NCBI GenBank assembly: GCA_015680685.1
Contig: MNCI01025259.1
Location: 1 to 35,279, forward strand
Origin: Gnetum montanum
Taxonomy: Eukaryota; Streptophyta; Gnetopsida; Gnetales; Gnetaceae
Length of the DNA: 35,279 nucleotides
Direction of reading: 5' to 3'
Below, in pieces: positions 1-10,690 of the stretch (positions are counted from its first letter, which is position 1; every line of letters starts with the position of its first letter). The notes under the pieces are model-generated. The model was given only the letters and a program-made list of their open reading frames with translations, did not search any database and was not told where the DNA came from. A program made the position numbers and the translations under genes.

Positions 1-2
1 AG

Positions 3-167
3 GAAAATGTTAAAGAGAAAGCACCAGTAGATCAAGGTGAGAGCTTTACCAAACAAGAGAACAAGAAGACTACCTTCATCACATTAGAAATCTCCTATGA
101 AATAGTGAGAGAAATGAGGATTCCCACTAGGGTAACCCTCACAATTCAGTTTCCATCCCAAGAATAG
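3..167 (+). pseudogene. Partial open frame at window edge, unrecognised
   Basis: A 55-codon stretch is open from the left edge to a TAG at 165-167 that could be a mutated CAG. The frame stays fairly open for some codons after it. The encoded stretch is polar and lysine/glutamate-rich at first, then shows a short alternating hydrophobic part. I do not recognise it. It could be the end of a retroelement gag or linker that continues outside the window. Support is weak because no domain motif is visible. Confidence 0.2.
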
Positions 168-779
168 TCCATGAAGGACTTGATGATGTACAGATTTTTA
201 TTTTTCTTAGGAATGAGGTTTTTGTCCCATCACACCTTATGTTAAATGGGAATTTTCCTCAAAAAATATTTCTTTTGAATGTAGAAATTCAATGAAAATT
301 TTAGTATGTTTTAGTTTCAAAATGAGGCATAAATTTCTTCAAGCTTTTAAGAGGGCAGAAATGTTGACACATTTAGCCATTTCATGGAGCAGCAAAGATG
401 ATAAAATATGAATAAGTCACAAAGGATAATCAAGAGAAATATACATGTTGGTTGTGCTTTATTAATATTTTAATAATTTGATGTTCAAGAAGGATTGTTA
501 AAGGAAGATAGATTTTTTCAAATGATAAAGAAAATTCATCATGCTCCTTTGGAAAATGAAGGATGAAAAACAAGTGGAAAGCTAAAAGAGCCGATCCCCA
601 TTTACAGATGTATTAAGGAAAATATCAAAGTTAATATACTAAGGTTTGAATAATATTTTTTACAGCAAGGAAAAAATGCAAACACAATTCCAGCCCTTGT
701 ACACAATGGAAGAAAGATGGAGGAAAGAAAAATAGTCCAAAAGAATGGTAGTTTTTCATTACAGAAATCGTAGGAATCA
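168..779. other. No recognisable gene
   Basis: AT-rich sequence with stops in all frames. I see no LTR signature, domain motif, tandem structure or RNA gene here. Confidence 0.5.
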
Positions 780-1490
780 CGTTAATCCTAACGCAGAAGA
801 ATGCAAGGGTTTTTGCTCTGAAATGTTTTTCTATTTCGTGTAAAATTAACTGTTCTTTTTACCCAAATCAGTGGCATCTCTACTGGCTGCGTTGTGCTGA
901 AATTTCTTCTGTAGGGACGCGAATTCAAAGAAGAGGGACTCACATCCGAATTCAAGCTTTATACAGTTGATTCGCTTGCCTCCAATGACACCGATGTGTG
1001 CCACGCTGCGTAACTCAGAAAAGCAGACATCAGCATTAAAATAGAAAATCATAAGCAGCGTTGGCTGCCCGTGCCAGGGCAAACGGAGTTACCAAGACCT
1101 CCGCGCGGATGCCGTGCCACCGAACCCTCACCATTAAATTTTAAAAAAAAACAAACAAAAGGATGCTCTACCGCAGTAGCAGATCTACGATGCGATTGCT
1201 CTAAACCCTGAAATCAATGGCAGGAATTTTGAAGAACGATTTACAAAAACGTGAAAACGCAAGAAGCCCTAGCGAATTTGGGGCAAAATAAAACAGTTTA
1301 GGCAATCCAAACCCTATGATCCAGGGCTATCCATCCAGTGAATTATGTCTGTTTCGAGATCTTTCTCCCAGTAACCAAACGTAGCAATGGTGCCAGGTGC
1401 AGCTACTGAGCCTTCTCCCACGGTGGTGGTTGCTAACGATCCTGGACAGGAGTAGGATATTTCTGAAATGTTTGATAACTATTCCAGGCC
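780..1490. other. CpG-retaining low-copy island
   Basis: Unlike the rest of the window, this stretch keeps many CG dinucleotides, for example in CCGCGCGG near 1100 and CACGCTGCG near 1000, and is visibly richer in G and C. It contains telomere-box-like words (AAACCCT near 1204 and 1310), which often occur near plant transcription starts, and an oligo(A) run at about 1140. A 78-codon minus-strand frame (1082-846) lies inside, with a plausible splice acceptor on that strand (TTACGCAG near 1005). I do not recognise the frame. The region could be the promoter and first exon of a host gene, a captured gene fragment, or a younger insertion. The composition contrast is seen directly; the function is inferred. 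Confidence 0.4.
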
Positions 1491-1709
1491 TAGCACCCTT
1501 GCATTTGGGCTTAAAGTTTCAAATTTGATTTTTTCGGTCATTTTTACATATCCACAAAATATTTAAGAATAAGGCACCCACAACATTTATTCCAAGGTAA
1601 ATGTTGTGTTATCATCTTGTTATTAAAACATTAAGAGCTCCATAAGCATCCTCCAAATCTTAGAACAAAGCAAATATTATTGATATACTTGTGAACAATT
1701 ATGTGAGAT

Positions 1710-2800
1710 TGTTGGAATTATTTTTCATAAACAATATTTATCTATTCCCTAAGTTCCTAACTTCCTAAGTTAAATACTCCCTAACTTGTTGGGCAAGTCA
1801 CTTGGGAGAGAAGTTAGGTGAGATATTTAGCCTATGTAACTACCTTTGACACCTATAAAAGGGCTTCAAGGTAGAGATAAAAAGTGGGGGAGAACATATC
1901 ATCAACGTTGGGGTCTCATACATCACACTTTGAAGGCTACTAGTTAGCACTTGGGCTCTCACTTGGAGACAATTTGAGTCTTGGGGAGAAGAGCATTTTG
2001 TAAAGAAGAAGTTGTGACGATTACTTGCAAGATGGCTTGCTAGAATAAATATTTCAGCCTCTTTGTCATGGTCCTGTGAGTTATGCATTTCATTTTTTGT
2101 TTTCTTTAAATTGTTTAGCTAGTGGTTTAGATAGTATCATCCTTGTCAAGTAATTTTGGGATTTTTAGATTGCTCTTAATGTTCTTGTTGCCCGATAGAA
2201 ATTTCTATTAAAATTTTGCCATAGAAGCGCTTGTGTTTAAAAGCCTTAAGAGCATTTTAGTAGTAAATTTCGTTATTGTGTAACGTGTGGGAACCGCTAT
2301 TGGGATTGTTGTAAGAGAGCCTCTGTTTGTAGTCACGTTGTTGAACAATTCAGTAGTTGAGAGGGTTTAGAAAATCTTTGGTATTTTGATGGGACCAGAA
2401 TAGCTTCTTTTTATCTTTAAAGTGAATTCCCATGGTATTTCAATCGGAAATTGTCAAGTCTTTTAAAGGTTCTATTTGAATGCAATCGTTGAAATCTATT
2501 ATCTAGTCAAAATGGAGTCTCGTACGTGGTAGTTTACGCATCAATTTTTTGTAGCATAGTAGGATTGTATTGAAGATATTGCTTGTTTGAACCTTGGAAG
2601 TTTGAAAAATTCATAGATATTGAATTTGGGATAGCTTTATTGCGAAGTGTTTACTCATGTCATTTTACCTTGTTTAAATATTTGAGGTCTACACAAATCT
2701 GCTTTCTTTTCTTTTCTGCTTATTTCCATTGAATCTTGCTCTATTTCTAGTTTTCTTGTGGAACTATCTCTTTCTCTGGGGAAAATTAGGAGTAGATTGC
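1710..2800 (+). mobile_element. Decayed LTR and leader, probably Copia type
   Basis: The block opens with TGTTGGAATTA at 1710, has a TATA box (TATAAAAG, 1854-1861) about 145 bp in, and a polyadenylation-like AATAAA at 2044-2049, the order expected for U3, R and U5 of an LTR. A TGGTAT word at 2433 might be the relic of a primer-binding site, but the following bases do not fit initiator tRNA-Met. No gag is readable before the sequence gives way at about 2800 to the second RNase H of a different element. A partner LTR was not found. Confidence 0.4.
1854..1861 (+). promoter_or_regulatory. TATA box of LTR-like promoter
   Basis: TATAAAAG, followed 183 bp later by AATAAA at 2044. The spacing suits an LTR promoter and poly(A) pair. 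Confidence 0.4.
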
Positions 2801-2826
2801 GGAGTTGTGCTCAAATGTTTTTCTCT

Positions 2827-4425
2827 GGGGACAAAGGTCTCCTTAGAGGCATCTTAGTAGCTCAAGAGTTAGGAATTCAAAACATAGTAGTCTGAGGTGA
2901 CTCACAGCTCATTATTAATCAAGTCACATATGTCTACACTTGTAAAGTGCAACATCTAAAACCTTACTATGATTTGGAAAAATAGTTGCTTAAACAATTT
3001 GCAAGCATAGATGTCCAACATATCCCCCACAATGAAAATGCGATAGCTGATGCACTAGCTACTTTAGCCTTAAGCATATCGCCAAACATGTTCTCTACTT
3101 TGCTTGCTTCAATAGTGGATTGCATTGAACCTATAACTCACATAACAAACATCACATCCATAAGTATAGCTCACGTCCAAGAATGGTATGACAACATTAA
3201 GGTATACCTCCAATAGGGAGAGCCCCTACAAAACTTAACATCTTCCCAAAAGGATGTAGTGCAAAAATGATCATGATAGTACACCCTCATAGGTGATAGT
3301 ACCTTATGTCATAGATCCTATGATGGGATACTATTAACTTGTGTTAGTGGAAGTGAAGCATAAAAGATCATTGGTCAAGTCCATGAGGGACTATGTGGGG
3401 GTCATATAGCTCCTAGGGAAATGATAGCAAAAATTAGATGTTTAGGATATTACTGGCCTTACATGGAGCAAAATTGCATCTCCAAGGTCAGGAGATGTGA
3501 CATGTATCAAAAACATGGGAACCTAATGCATATGTCACCTACTGAACTACATACTACATAGATCACATGGCCATTTCAGCATTGGGGATTGAACATCATA
3601 GGGCCTATGATGCCTAAGTCTTCTGCAGGACACAACTTCATCATTACCACAACTGAGTATTTCACAAAGTGGGTTGAAGCTATCCCCCTTAGGAAGAAAA
3701 CATCTTAGCAAGCTTGCAAATTCATTCTCGATAACATAGTGACTTAATTTGGTCTCCCCATGACTATAGTCACAGACAATAGGCCATAATTTAGTAGTGT
3801 AGAAACCAAAGCCTTATATAAAAACCTTAGCTTCAAACACTCTTTTTCATTATCATACTACCCTTAGGTGAATGATCAAGTGGAGACTACAAGCAAGGTT
3901 GTCATCAACCTCCTAAAGAGGATGCTTAATGATAGCAAGCAATGATGACACGAATAATTAGTCTATGCACTTTGGGCCTACCACACGACATGTAGAACCA
4001 CAATAGGTAAAATGCCATATAGTCTTGTGTATGGATCTGAAGCAGTGTTGCCTCTTGAATTGTAGGTCTTGTTGCCCTACATGATCCTCTCAATCTTTAT
4101 GGATGAGGTTTAGAACAACAAGTTGAGAATCATTGACCTTGACTCTATAGAAGAAGAGTGCATCCAAATGCTTGATTTCATTGAGTGGTAGTAAGAGAAG
4201 CAACGAAAAAAGCATAACCACAATCAGCATCAATGCCCAATCAAGAAAGTGGACCTCATCCTCAAGGTTGTCCGTGAGCCTACAGACAAATTTTCAGCCA
4301 ATTGGGAAGGGCCTTTATTGGTCACTAAGGCATATGACAATGAAGCCTTCAAGCTCATTGATCTAGATGGCAATGAGTTTGCCAATCCTATTAACCACTC
4401 ATACCTGAAGCCATGCTACACTTGA
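2827..4425 (+). pseudogene. Tat/Ogre-type Ty3 polyprotein fragment: second RNase H and integrase
   Basis: One continuous frame (phase of 2986) runs to TGA at 4423-4425 with no frameshift but about eighteen in-frame stops, nearly all explainable as C-to-T or G-to-A changes. The first part is the C-terminal portion of the additional RNase H of the Tat lineage (GDSQL near 2900, ADALA near 3050). The integrase follows: HHCC zinc finger (3380-3507), then the catalytic core. The D1 position in the WG-LN-IIGP context is Asn (AAC, 3592-3594), D2 is intact (TDN, GAC 3775-3777), and Glu is intact (GAG 3883-3885), exactly 36 codons after D2. The second zinc-finger Cys is Tyr (3505-3507). A C-terminal region with W-EGPLLV follows. 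RT is missing upstream, so the fragment is 5'-truncated at about 2827. Assignment to Tat rests on the extra RNase H directly before the integrase. Confidence 0.88.
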
Positions 4426-5822
4426 CATGAAGTATCATATTGACAATAAAAGAAAGGTAAGAAGAATGTCCACTGTGATGTTAAACTAGCATAGAACATC
4501 TACTATGATGTTAAATTGACATAGACCATCTACTACGATGTTAAATTGGCATAAACAGTCTTTGGGCTATGACATTAAATTAGCGTCCATAGCATGGTCC
4601 TCTATGACCTGAAATTGGCTAACCACTATCCACTATGATGTTAAACTAGCACAACGGTCTACTAGGACCTTAAACTAACACATCATGATCCACCTGGACC
4701 TTAAACTAGGATCATAGTATGCAAGGACGTTAAACTAGCATAGCCAATGGTCTACCAAGATCTAAAACTGGGTTTGTGATTTAGCACCTACAGACCAACA
4801 TACATGGTTCTACTAACAAGCAAGTGAGAATACTTCTAATATTCTGTTACCTACCCACACCTCTCAGGCAAGATGAGTGGGATGTTGTAGTTCCAAAATG
4901 AAGTTTATGTTGTTAAGGAAAAATCCTTTGGGACATTTGCAACGTTGCCATCCCTGGCATCTTGTTGATCTTCCAGAGATGCTGTTTGGCATCTTGCTGA
5001 CCTTTTGGAGCTATCATCGCTAACACCAATAATTTTGGTTATAGCTCTCATCGTTAGAAATACTTGCTAGAGTCCCAACAGTACTATGGCCTAGCCATAG
5101 TTCTGCCATCCTTTGGCCCTCACCATTGTCAGAGTCTGGAAGAGCATTCAGTAGCATGGTTCTTCACCTTGTGGTTGAGCTTCTTGGCTCCTACCTTTGG
5201 TGAGAATTCCTGAGCACCTACATCACCATTGCTCCTAGCCACATGAGTACTCACTTTTAGTGTAGCTGTTGTAGCTTTTCAGCCTACCACTGTTGACTCC
5301 TATACTAGCTTTCCTACTTTGGACATTACATGCAATTGACATAGCACTTGTAGCCCTCACAATTCCCTTGGCAGGAAATATTTCACCCTCATCTCATATG
5401 GTGGTTGTTTTTTCTTATTTTCTCTATGTTGCATTTGTAGGATGAAGCCTGGGCAACATTTTTCAAGGGTGCATTTCATCATGATGGCAAGGCATAGCAT
5501 TGTTTTGATGTGTCCACTTTAGCTCGCCTAGCTACTCGAGAGTGCATATCCCTAATATCTCCTCAGCCAACCTAACCTCTACCTCTTGATCTTGCAATCT
5601 CCTTCATCCCTTATAAGCTTCCCCAATGCACATGTAACCTTTCCTGTAGTTAGCCACTAAACCCATGATTGACGTAATGCAACTTGTCCCATGGGGAGTC
5701 TTTGTGGGTTGGTCAAATCCCCAAACGGATGTAACACAACTCATCCTAGGGAGGAAACACCTACCCTAAAAATATGACATAGTTGCCTCTAAGAAAATAT
5801 GGCACACAATTCACCCAACAAT
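4426..5822 (+). other. 3' noncoding region of the Tat-type element
   Basis: This lies between the integrase stop and the polypurine tract. It starts with the 31-bp tandem repeat (listed separately). From about 4790 on I see no frame or domain. A long region between integrase and 3' LTR is usual in Tat elements, some of which carry an antisense ORF there; none is readable here. Confidence 0.5.
4462..4785 (+). repeat. Degenerate tandem repeat, unit about 31 bp
   Basis: About ten imperfect units of the form (T/C)CTACTATGATGTTAAA(C/T)T-GCATAG follow one another, starting near 4463, 4494 and 4525, with looser units to about 4785. The core GATGTTAAA recurs, drifting to GACCTTAAA in later units. 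Tandem repeats in untranslated parts are known for Ogre/Tat elements. Confidence 0.75.
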
Positions 5823-5824
5823 AC

Positions 5825-5850
5825 ATATATATATATATATATATATATAT
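5825..5850. repeat. (AT)13 microsatellite
   Basis: An uninterrupted AT dinucleotide run just upstream of the polypurine tract, flanked by AC and G. Confidence 0.95.
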
Positions 5851-5867
5851 GTAAAAAAATAGATACC

Positions 5868-5915
5868 AAAAAAAGAGAAAAAAAGAAGAAGGGAAGAAGA
5901 AAAAGGAAAAGAAAA
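5868..5915 (+). promoter_or_regulatory. Polypurine tract for plus-strand priming
   Basis: Forty-eight consecutive purines, ending directly at TGGGACAAGTC. A polypurine tract next to a TG dinucleotide marks the start of a 3' LTR, so the 3' LTR of the element at 2827-4425 is placed at 5916. The position downstream of the integrase and on the same strand fits. Confidence 0.7.
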
Positions 5916-7900
5916 TGGGACAAGTCAAGTGCCTAAGTCAAATGGCACAATTTCCATTTTGCAACCAGTTTGGGCCTTAGATCAATCATCTCATAAGCAC
6001 TTCAATGAGAGATCAAAATCCAAAGGGTAGGACACCTTCGCATGCTAACTCCCTCATGAGCACTCTGACCAAGGATCATGCTATGGCAACAAGGCATCAT
6101 GGCATTACACCCAATAGTTATCCTTTCCATCCATTGTCCCTTGATCCATCTCCCAAAACTATTCCCTACCACACTTCATTTCTTTGGTACTATCAAGCAT
6201 AGCAAAGCATCATCCAAGCAGGCATTGATGAATGGTGTTGGTGTCACATTCATTATGGTGTTTTGTATTCTTTATCAACGTCTCTTGGCCCAATCCTATA
6301 GATGTTAATAAAAAGGGGCCAATCAAACACCACTAATTTCAAGCTTTTATAATTCAATGGTAGATTTTTCTAAGTGTCAAACTCAAGAAAAATTTTTCTA
6401 AGTCTAGTGTCACGTGTGTAGTGTAGACAACGTAGCACACAAGAAGTCCTGATTTTTTGCAAAATTTTTCTAAGTCTGCTTGCTATGCTTCCTAGCATAG
6501 CCAGTGTAGCACATGCTTCCAAGGTCAGTTTGCACAAATGTCAAGCTAGAAGTAGTCAAGGATCACTTGGGATGCACTAAATAGTTTAGCAAATTTTCTA
6601 TCTCTCGGGCTATCAAGCTTGCTATGCTCTTTAGCTCATCCAACTTGACACATGTCTTGGTTGCCAGTCCACCTAAGTACTAGGCTAAGAGTTGTCAAAA
6701 ATGCTCAGGATGGATAAAATAGTTTGGCAAATTTTCTATGTTTTGGACCTATCACACTCTACTACATTGCACAGTGTAGATAGTGTAACATAGGTTTTAG
6801 GGCCCAAAGTTTTCTAAGTGTTGGACCAGAAATCTATCAAGCTATCTAGACATGGAAGATGCATTTGGTAATTTTCTAACTTCCAAGTCTGCGTATCCTA
6901 CTTCATTCCCATAATGTGGTTAATGTGCCATGAAGAAACATTGTAAATTTTGGTAAAATTCATCAAAATGTTGGTGCTATGCTCTGCTATGTTGTGTAGT
7001 GTAGATAGCATGGCAAGCAAAAATCTGCAAAAATTTTCTAGGTGTTCACACTATGCTCCATCATGCTATGTAGCATAGGTAGCGTGAAACTTGGGAAATG
7101 CCTCTAGAAGCTACCAGAACTTGGCATCAACCTTCATTTTAGCTCTGACATCCCTTCAGTGGCCAAGATCAGTAGTTTGCTTTATTTTTGACTCCCTATT
7201 GATCTCCAAAATTATCCCTACACTTGACCCTACTCGGAAGATGGGGAAGACGTAGTCCCAGAGCATAGACTCTAAGTTGAATTTGTTTTGGCATTATTTG
7301 TAGGTACATGACAATCCTTTAGACTTTGACACATGTAGTCTAGGTAGTGTGGTCATAGTTTGGCAGATTCTTAGTTTCCATTTCTATCCTACAGAGCATT
7401 ACACTTTAATCTTAACACTCAGAGCTTGACACTTTGAGTGTAACATGTCAATGTGACTTGTTCAAACCCATGCTACGTGGGACCCAGGCCATGTGGCATG
7501 TAGTCCACATCTCACATCAAACCTAGCCCTATAAATACCCTGATAATCAACATTTTAATTGTGGATTGATGATCGAAAAATCACTCCAAGCATCAAGCAT
7601 TAGAACATTCTTAGCATCTTCATCACTCTTGCACTTGAGAACTCGAGCTCGACACCTGGCTAAGTACCATGACCCAGTCTTTATAGCACTCACACAATGT
7701 GACAACTATAAGCTCAATAGGTCTAGCCTCTTTGGTAGCTACTAGCAATTTGTTCACAATGTGCTAGGAAATATGACCACACCACCACGCTACCCCACTG
7801 CACCTATTTGACATTGCGTACCAATTTCGCACACTAATTAATCAAGAGTCATGTTTCCTAATCTTGGGGTGGTGCATTTCTTTACTTAAACTCTAATTTC
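5916..7900 (+). mobile_element. Probable 3' LTR of the Tat-type element
   Basis: It starts with TG right after the polypurine tract. A TATA box lies at 7530-7537, about 1.6 kb in, giving a long U3. U3 contains recurring words: AAATTTTCTAAGTG next to TGCTATGCT--CTAGCATAG--GTGTAGCACATG-like stretches near 6411, 6478, 6617, 6752, 6890, 6970 and 7050, so it is itself a loose tandem array. The 3' end is not defined by a clean CA or by a partner LTR; 7900 is approximate. Confidence 0.5.
7530..7537 (+). promoter_or_regulatory. TATA box in the long LTR
   Basis: TATAAATA in the context CCCTATAAATACCC, the best promoter word in this LTR. Confidence 0.5.
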
Positions 7901-8154
7901 ATTTTCCTTTAGCATTTGTTTCAACTTTTAGCATAACTTTCTATGTTTTCCAATGCTTACATGTATTTTTGATTAATTCGCAATACTATTTTTGGGCATT
8001 TGAAAATGGTTATTGTTACATGACATAAGTCCCTATCTGATTGACTAGACTGTTTAGGTTACCCCATTTCCATTTTCTCCAGCACATCCATCCCATGAAC
8101 TCAGGGTTAAGCTATACACCTGATGACCTCTTGGTGTTCTAGCCATCGATGTTT
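7901..8154. other. Junction between two oppositely oriented element parts
   Basis: No frame is readable. To the left is the LTR in plus orientation; to the right the minus-strand second RNase H starts at about 8155. This may hold the LTR end plus flank next to an inversion breakpoint. Confidence 0.4.
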
Positions 8155-9981
8155 TCAAATGACACAACTAGATGGGAAGGTTATAATGGCAGTAACATTG
8201 GCCCCATGTGTTGTTGAAGCTCTATCAAAGTGCATGACCACCTGAGAATCCTTGAGGTACTTGGCTAATGATCTTAGCATGTTCATCTAGAAATTCAGGG
8301 TCTATGGTTGCATGTTCATCAATAGGTGAAACTGTAATTTATACAACTATAGCTTGACCTTTTGTTAGCATTAGGAAACATTATGAAGATTAAATTCCTT
8401 TGTTATGGCTTTCCATTTGGTTAGAGAGCTACTCTCATAGATGTTGGTTGTTATGGATCTAGGTATGTTATCTTTGCAAATGAGATTGACCTAGCTACTA
8501 AAGAGGTAGTGCCTACACTTCTTCAATGAGAAGACTAGTGCTAGAAAATACTTCTCCACTTCAATGTATTGAGTCTAATGGGAAACTAATGCATGGTGCA
8601 GGTATTATATTGACATCTCTACTTTATCATCATGTTTTTGACAAAGTAGAGAGGCAATAGATGTGTCCTAGATAATGAGAAATGTAGAATGGTTTATCCT
8701 CTTACGGGGGATAGACCGTTGGTAGTTATGATAGCTCTTCCTTAAGGTCCTTGACATTGATCCATCCACTCATAGTGAACTTCTTTCTTAAGCAAGTGTT
8801 GCATGGGTAGTAACTTATCCATAAGCCTAGTGATAAACCTATGAATAAATTGTAGTCTCCCTTGTAATCTTCAAAGCTCCTTAAGGTTAGTAGGTGCTAC
8901 CAAGTTGGATATCGCCTTAGCCTTATTAGGATCGACACATATCCTTTCTTCAGACACTACAAAGCCAAGAATCTTACTAGTCTTGACCCTAAAAATAGAC
9001 TTCTTGGGATTGAGCCTAAGCTCATATTTAAGGCATTGTTTAAGCATAAGGTCTAGGTTAGTCGCATGGTTGTTGGCCACTTTGGACATAATGGCTATAT
9101 CTTCTACATAATTGTTAAGAAAACCTAGCATGTAATCACTAAAGATATATGTCATGGCTTGTTGGTAGGTTTTTCTTGCATTCTTAAGGCCAAAAGGCAT
9201 CATGGTATAGTAAAAGGTAACCTAAGGGGTAATGAATGTAGCGTTGAGTTGGTGTTCTAGGTTGATCATAATCTAGTTGTATCCTGAGAACCCATCCATA
9301 AAGGATAACAAGGCATATCTAAGCACAGTATCAATAAGTTGATCAATACTAGGCAAAGAAAAGTCATCCCTAATGGTTGCCTTATTTAGGTCTCAAAAAT
9401 TGATGCAAATGTATATACTCCCATTTTTCTTAGGGACTACCACTATATTGGACACCCATTATGCATAATTAATCACTCTAGAGAAACCAGCTTGGTATAA
9501 TTTTGTGATTTCATCATGAACTATCAGGGCCAAATTAGGTCTAATCTTGCAAACTTTCTACTTAACTAGTCTAATGCTAGGATCATGTATGATGTTATGT
9601 TTTACTAAATGTGGGTCTAGGCCTCACATATCTTCACATGACTAGGAAAAGGCCTTAATGTTGTCTTGTAGGACTTTGGTGATGTCTTGAGCCTATTGAG
9701 ATTCCAACGATGAACTTATTTTCAGTGTTTTCTCCTTACCACTGTGTGTTGTGATAGGAACCTCAACTAGAGAGTCTTTAACTATGTTGCCAACCTCAAG
9801 TTCAAGGGTTTTAACTAGGTTTTGAGGCCACTGTAGAGGTTTCTCAACTAAGGATATGTGGTCGACAAGAATCTTAGATTCAAGACATAAACAATCAAGC
9901 TTAGTACATTATTTAACATCACCATGAGATCCATGCAGGTTCAATGACAAGGCAATTCACTTCTAGGTGTCCATACTAATC
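8155..9981 (-). pseudogene. Tat/Ogre-type Ty3 pol fragment: linker, reverse transcriptase, RNase H, start of second RNase H
   Basis: Read on the minus strand: a linker exon from 9981, then the pre-RT segment with the F-W-S/EDM motif (near 9640), then RT. RT motifs are the LNKA-like segment near 9390, FMDGFSGY near 9300 (catalytic Asp intact), MPFGLKNA at 9200, and YVED at 9110-9099 in place of YVDD. LNPKK and LGFVVS follow. The first RNase H (8860-8300) is heavily shifted but shows ALVF--KKCRHYL. At 8240-8155 the HFD-AS motif opens a second RNase H, the hallmark of the Tat lineage, which then stops abruptly. Stops are mostly C-to-T type. The missing remainder of this second RNase H matches what stands in plus orientation at 2827. 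Confidence 0.88.
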
Positions 9982-9992
9982 CTGCATATCAA
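9982..9992 (-). other. Candidate splice acceptor before RT
   Basis: On the minus strand TTGATATGCAG ends at 9982 and the pol frame opens from the next base. Ogre elements are known to carry an intron between protease and RT, so an acceptor here is expected. The T-rich sequence just upstream on the minus strand (10190-9995) supports it. Confidence 0.5.
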
Positions 9993-10690
9993 CCACAAGT
10001 ACATTAAGTAGAACATGGGTAAAAAAACATAAACCATGCTAAAATGATATAAAATAATTTAGTAAACATGCAAACATATGCTATTCCAATGACAAACAAA
10101 TTGAAAACAAGGTCAACCAAGGCCATAGGATGTAGGTGATGACAAACAAGGTGGGATAAAGGTGAAAAGAGATTAAAAAGAAGATAAATTACCATGAAAA
10201 CATGGGAAATAAGGTTAAATATGAAGAATAATATTATGCTTTTGCCAATTTAAAGCCTTGGTAGGCCATGTTACCAGTTTAAGGCCTTTAAGGCCTTGGT
10301 AGGCCATAGTTACATGATATTAATTGATGATCAAAGATGGTCAAACCCCATTGCTTAACACCAACCAAAGGCTAATGAAGGATCAATAGAGGCTAGAATA
10401 AAGAAAATAAGGTAGATATGATAAAATTAGTGTTTCAGAGACTAGATGAGGTCAACTAATGGAAATGAAGATCAACAATGCACAACAAGGTGAAAATAAG
10501 TTAAAACACCATGAAATAAGGCCATATTTATCAAATGAAGTACATGTGATAGAATTGGTCAATATTGGTAAAAAAAATTAGATTTTGCTAGTTTCAGGCC
10601 TTATAGGGCTAGGTTATGGGGCTATAGGGTTGCTAAGGGAGTATGGGCACATGAGAGAATCATTTCGGAGCTATTTTGAAGCAAAATTGA
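9993..10690 (-). other. 3' part of the putative protease-RT intron
   Basis: Noncoding, T-rich on the minus strand. It holds a short tandem motif at 10236-10316 (GGCCTTGGTAGGCCAT units) that is shared with 25636-25700. Nothing else is recognisable up to the start of the 185-bp array. Confidence 0.45.
10236..10316. repeat. GGCCTTGGTAGGCCAT tandem motif, left copy
   Basis: Two to three units of about 35 bp containing GCCTTGGTAGGCCAT and TTTGCCAATTTAA-like words. A related cluster lies at 25636-25700. Confidence 0.6.

Noticed and set aside
846-1082. 78-codon minus-strand frame as an intact gene
   Set aside because: No recognised domain, no support for start or stop, and an acceptor-like site inside it; kept only as part of the CpG island note.
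2433-2447. TGGTAT word as a Copia primer-binding site
   Set aside because: Only six bases fit initiator tRNA-Met; the following bases do not, and the LTR end is not defined.
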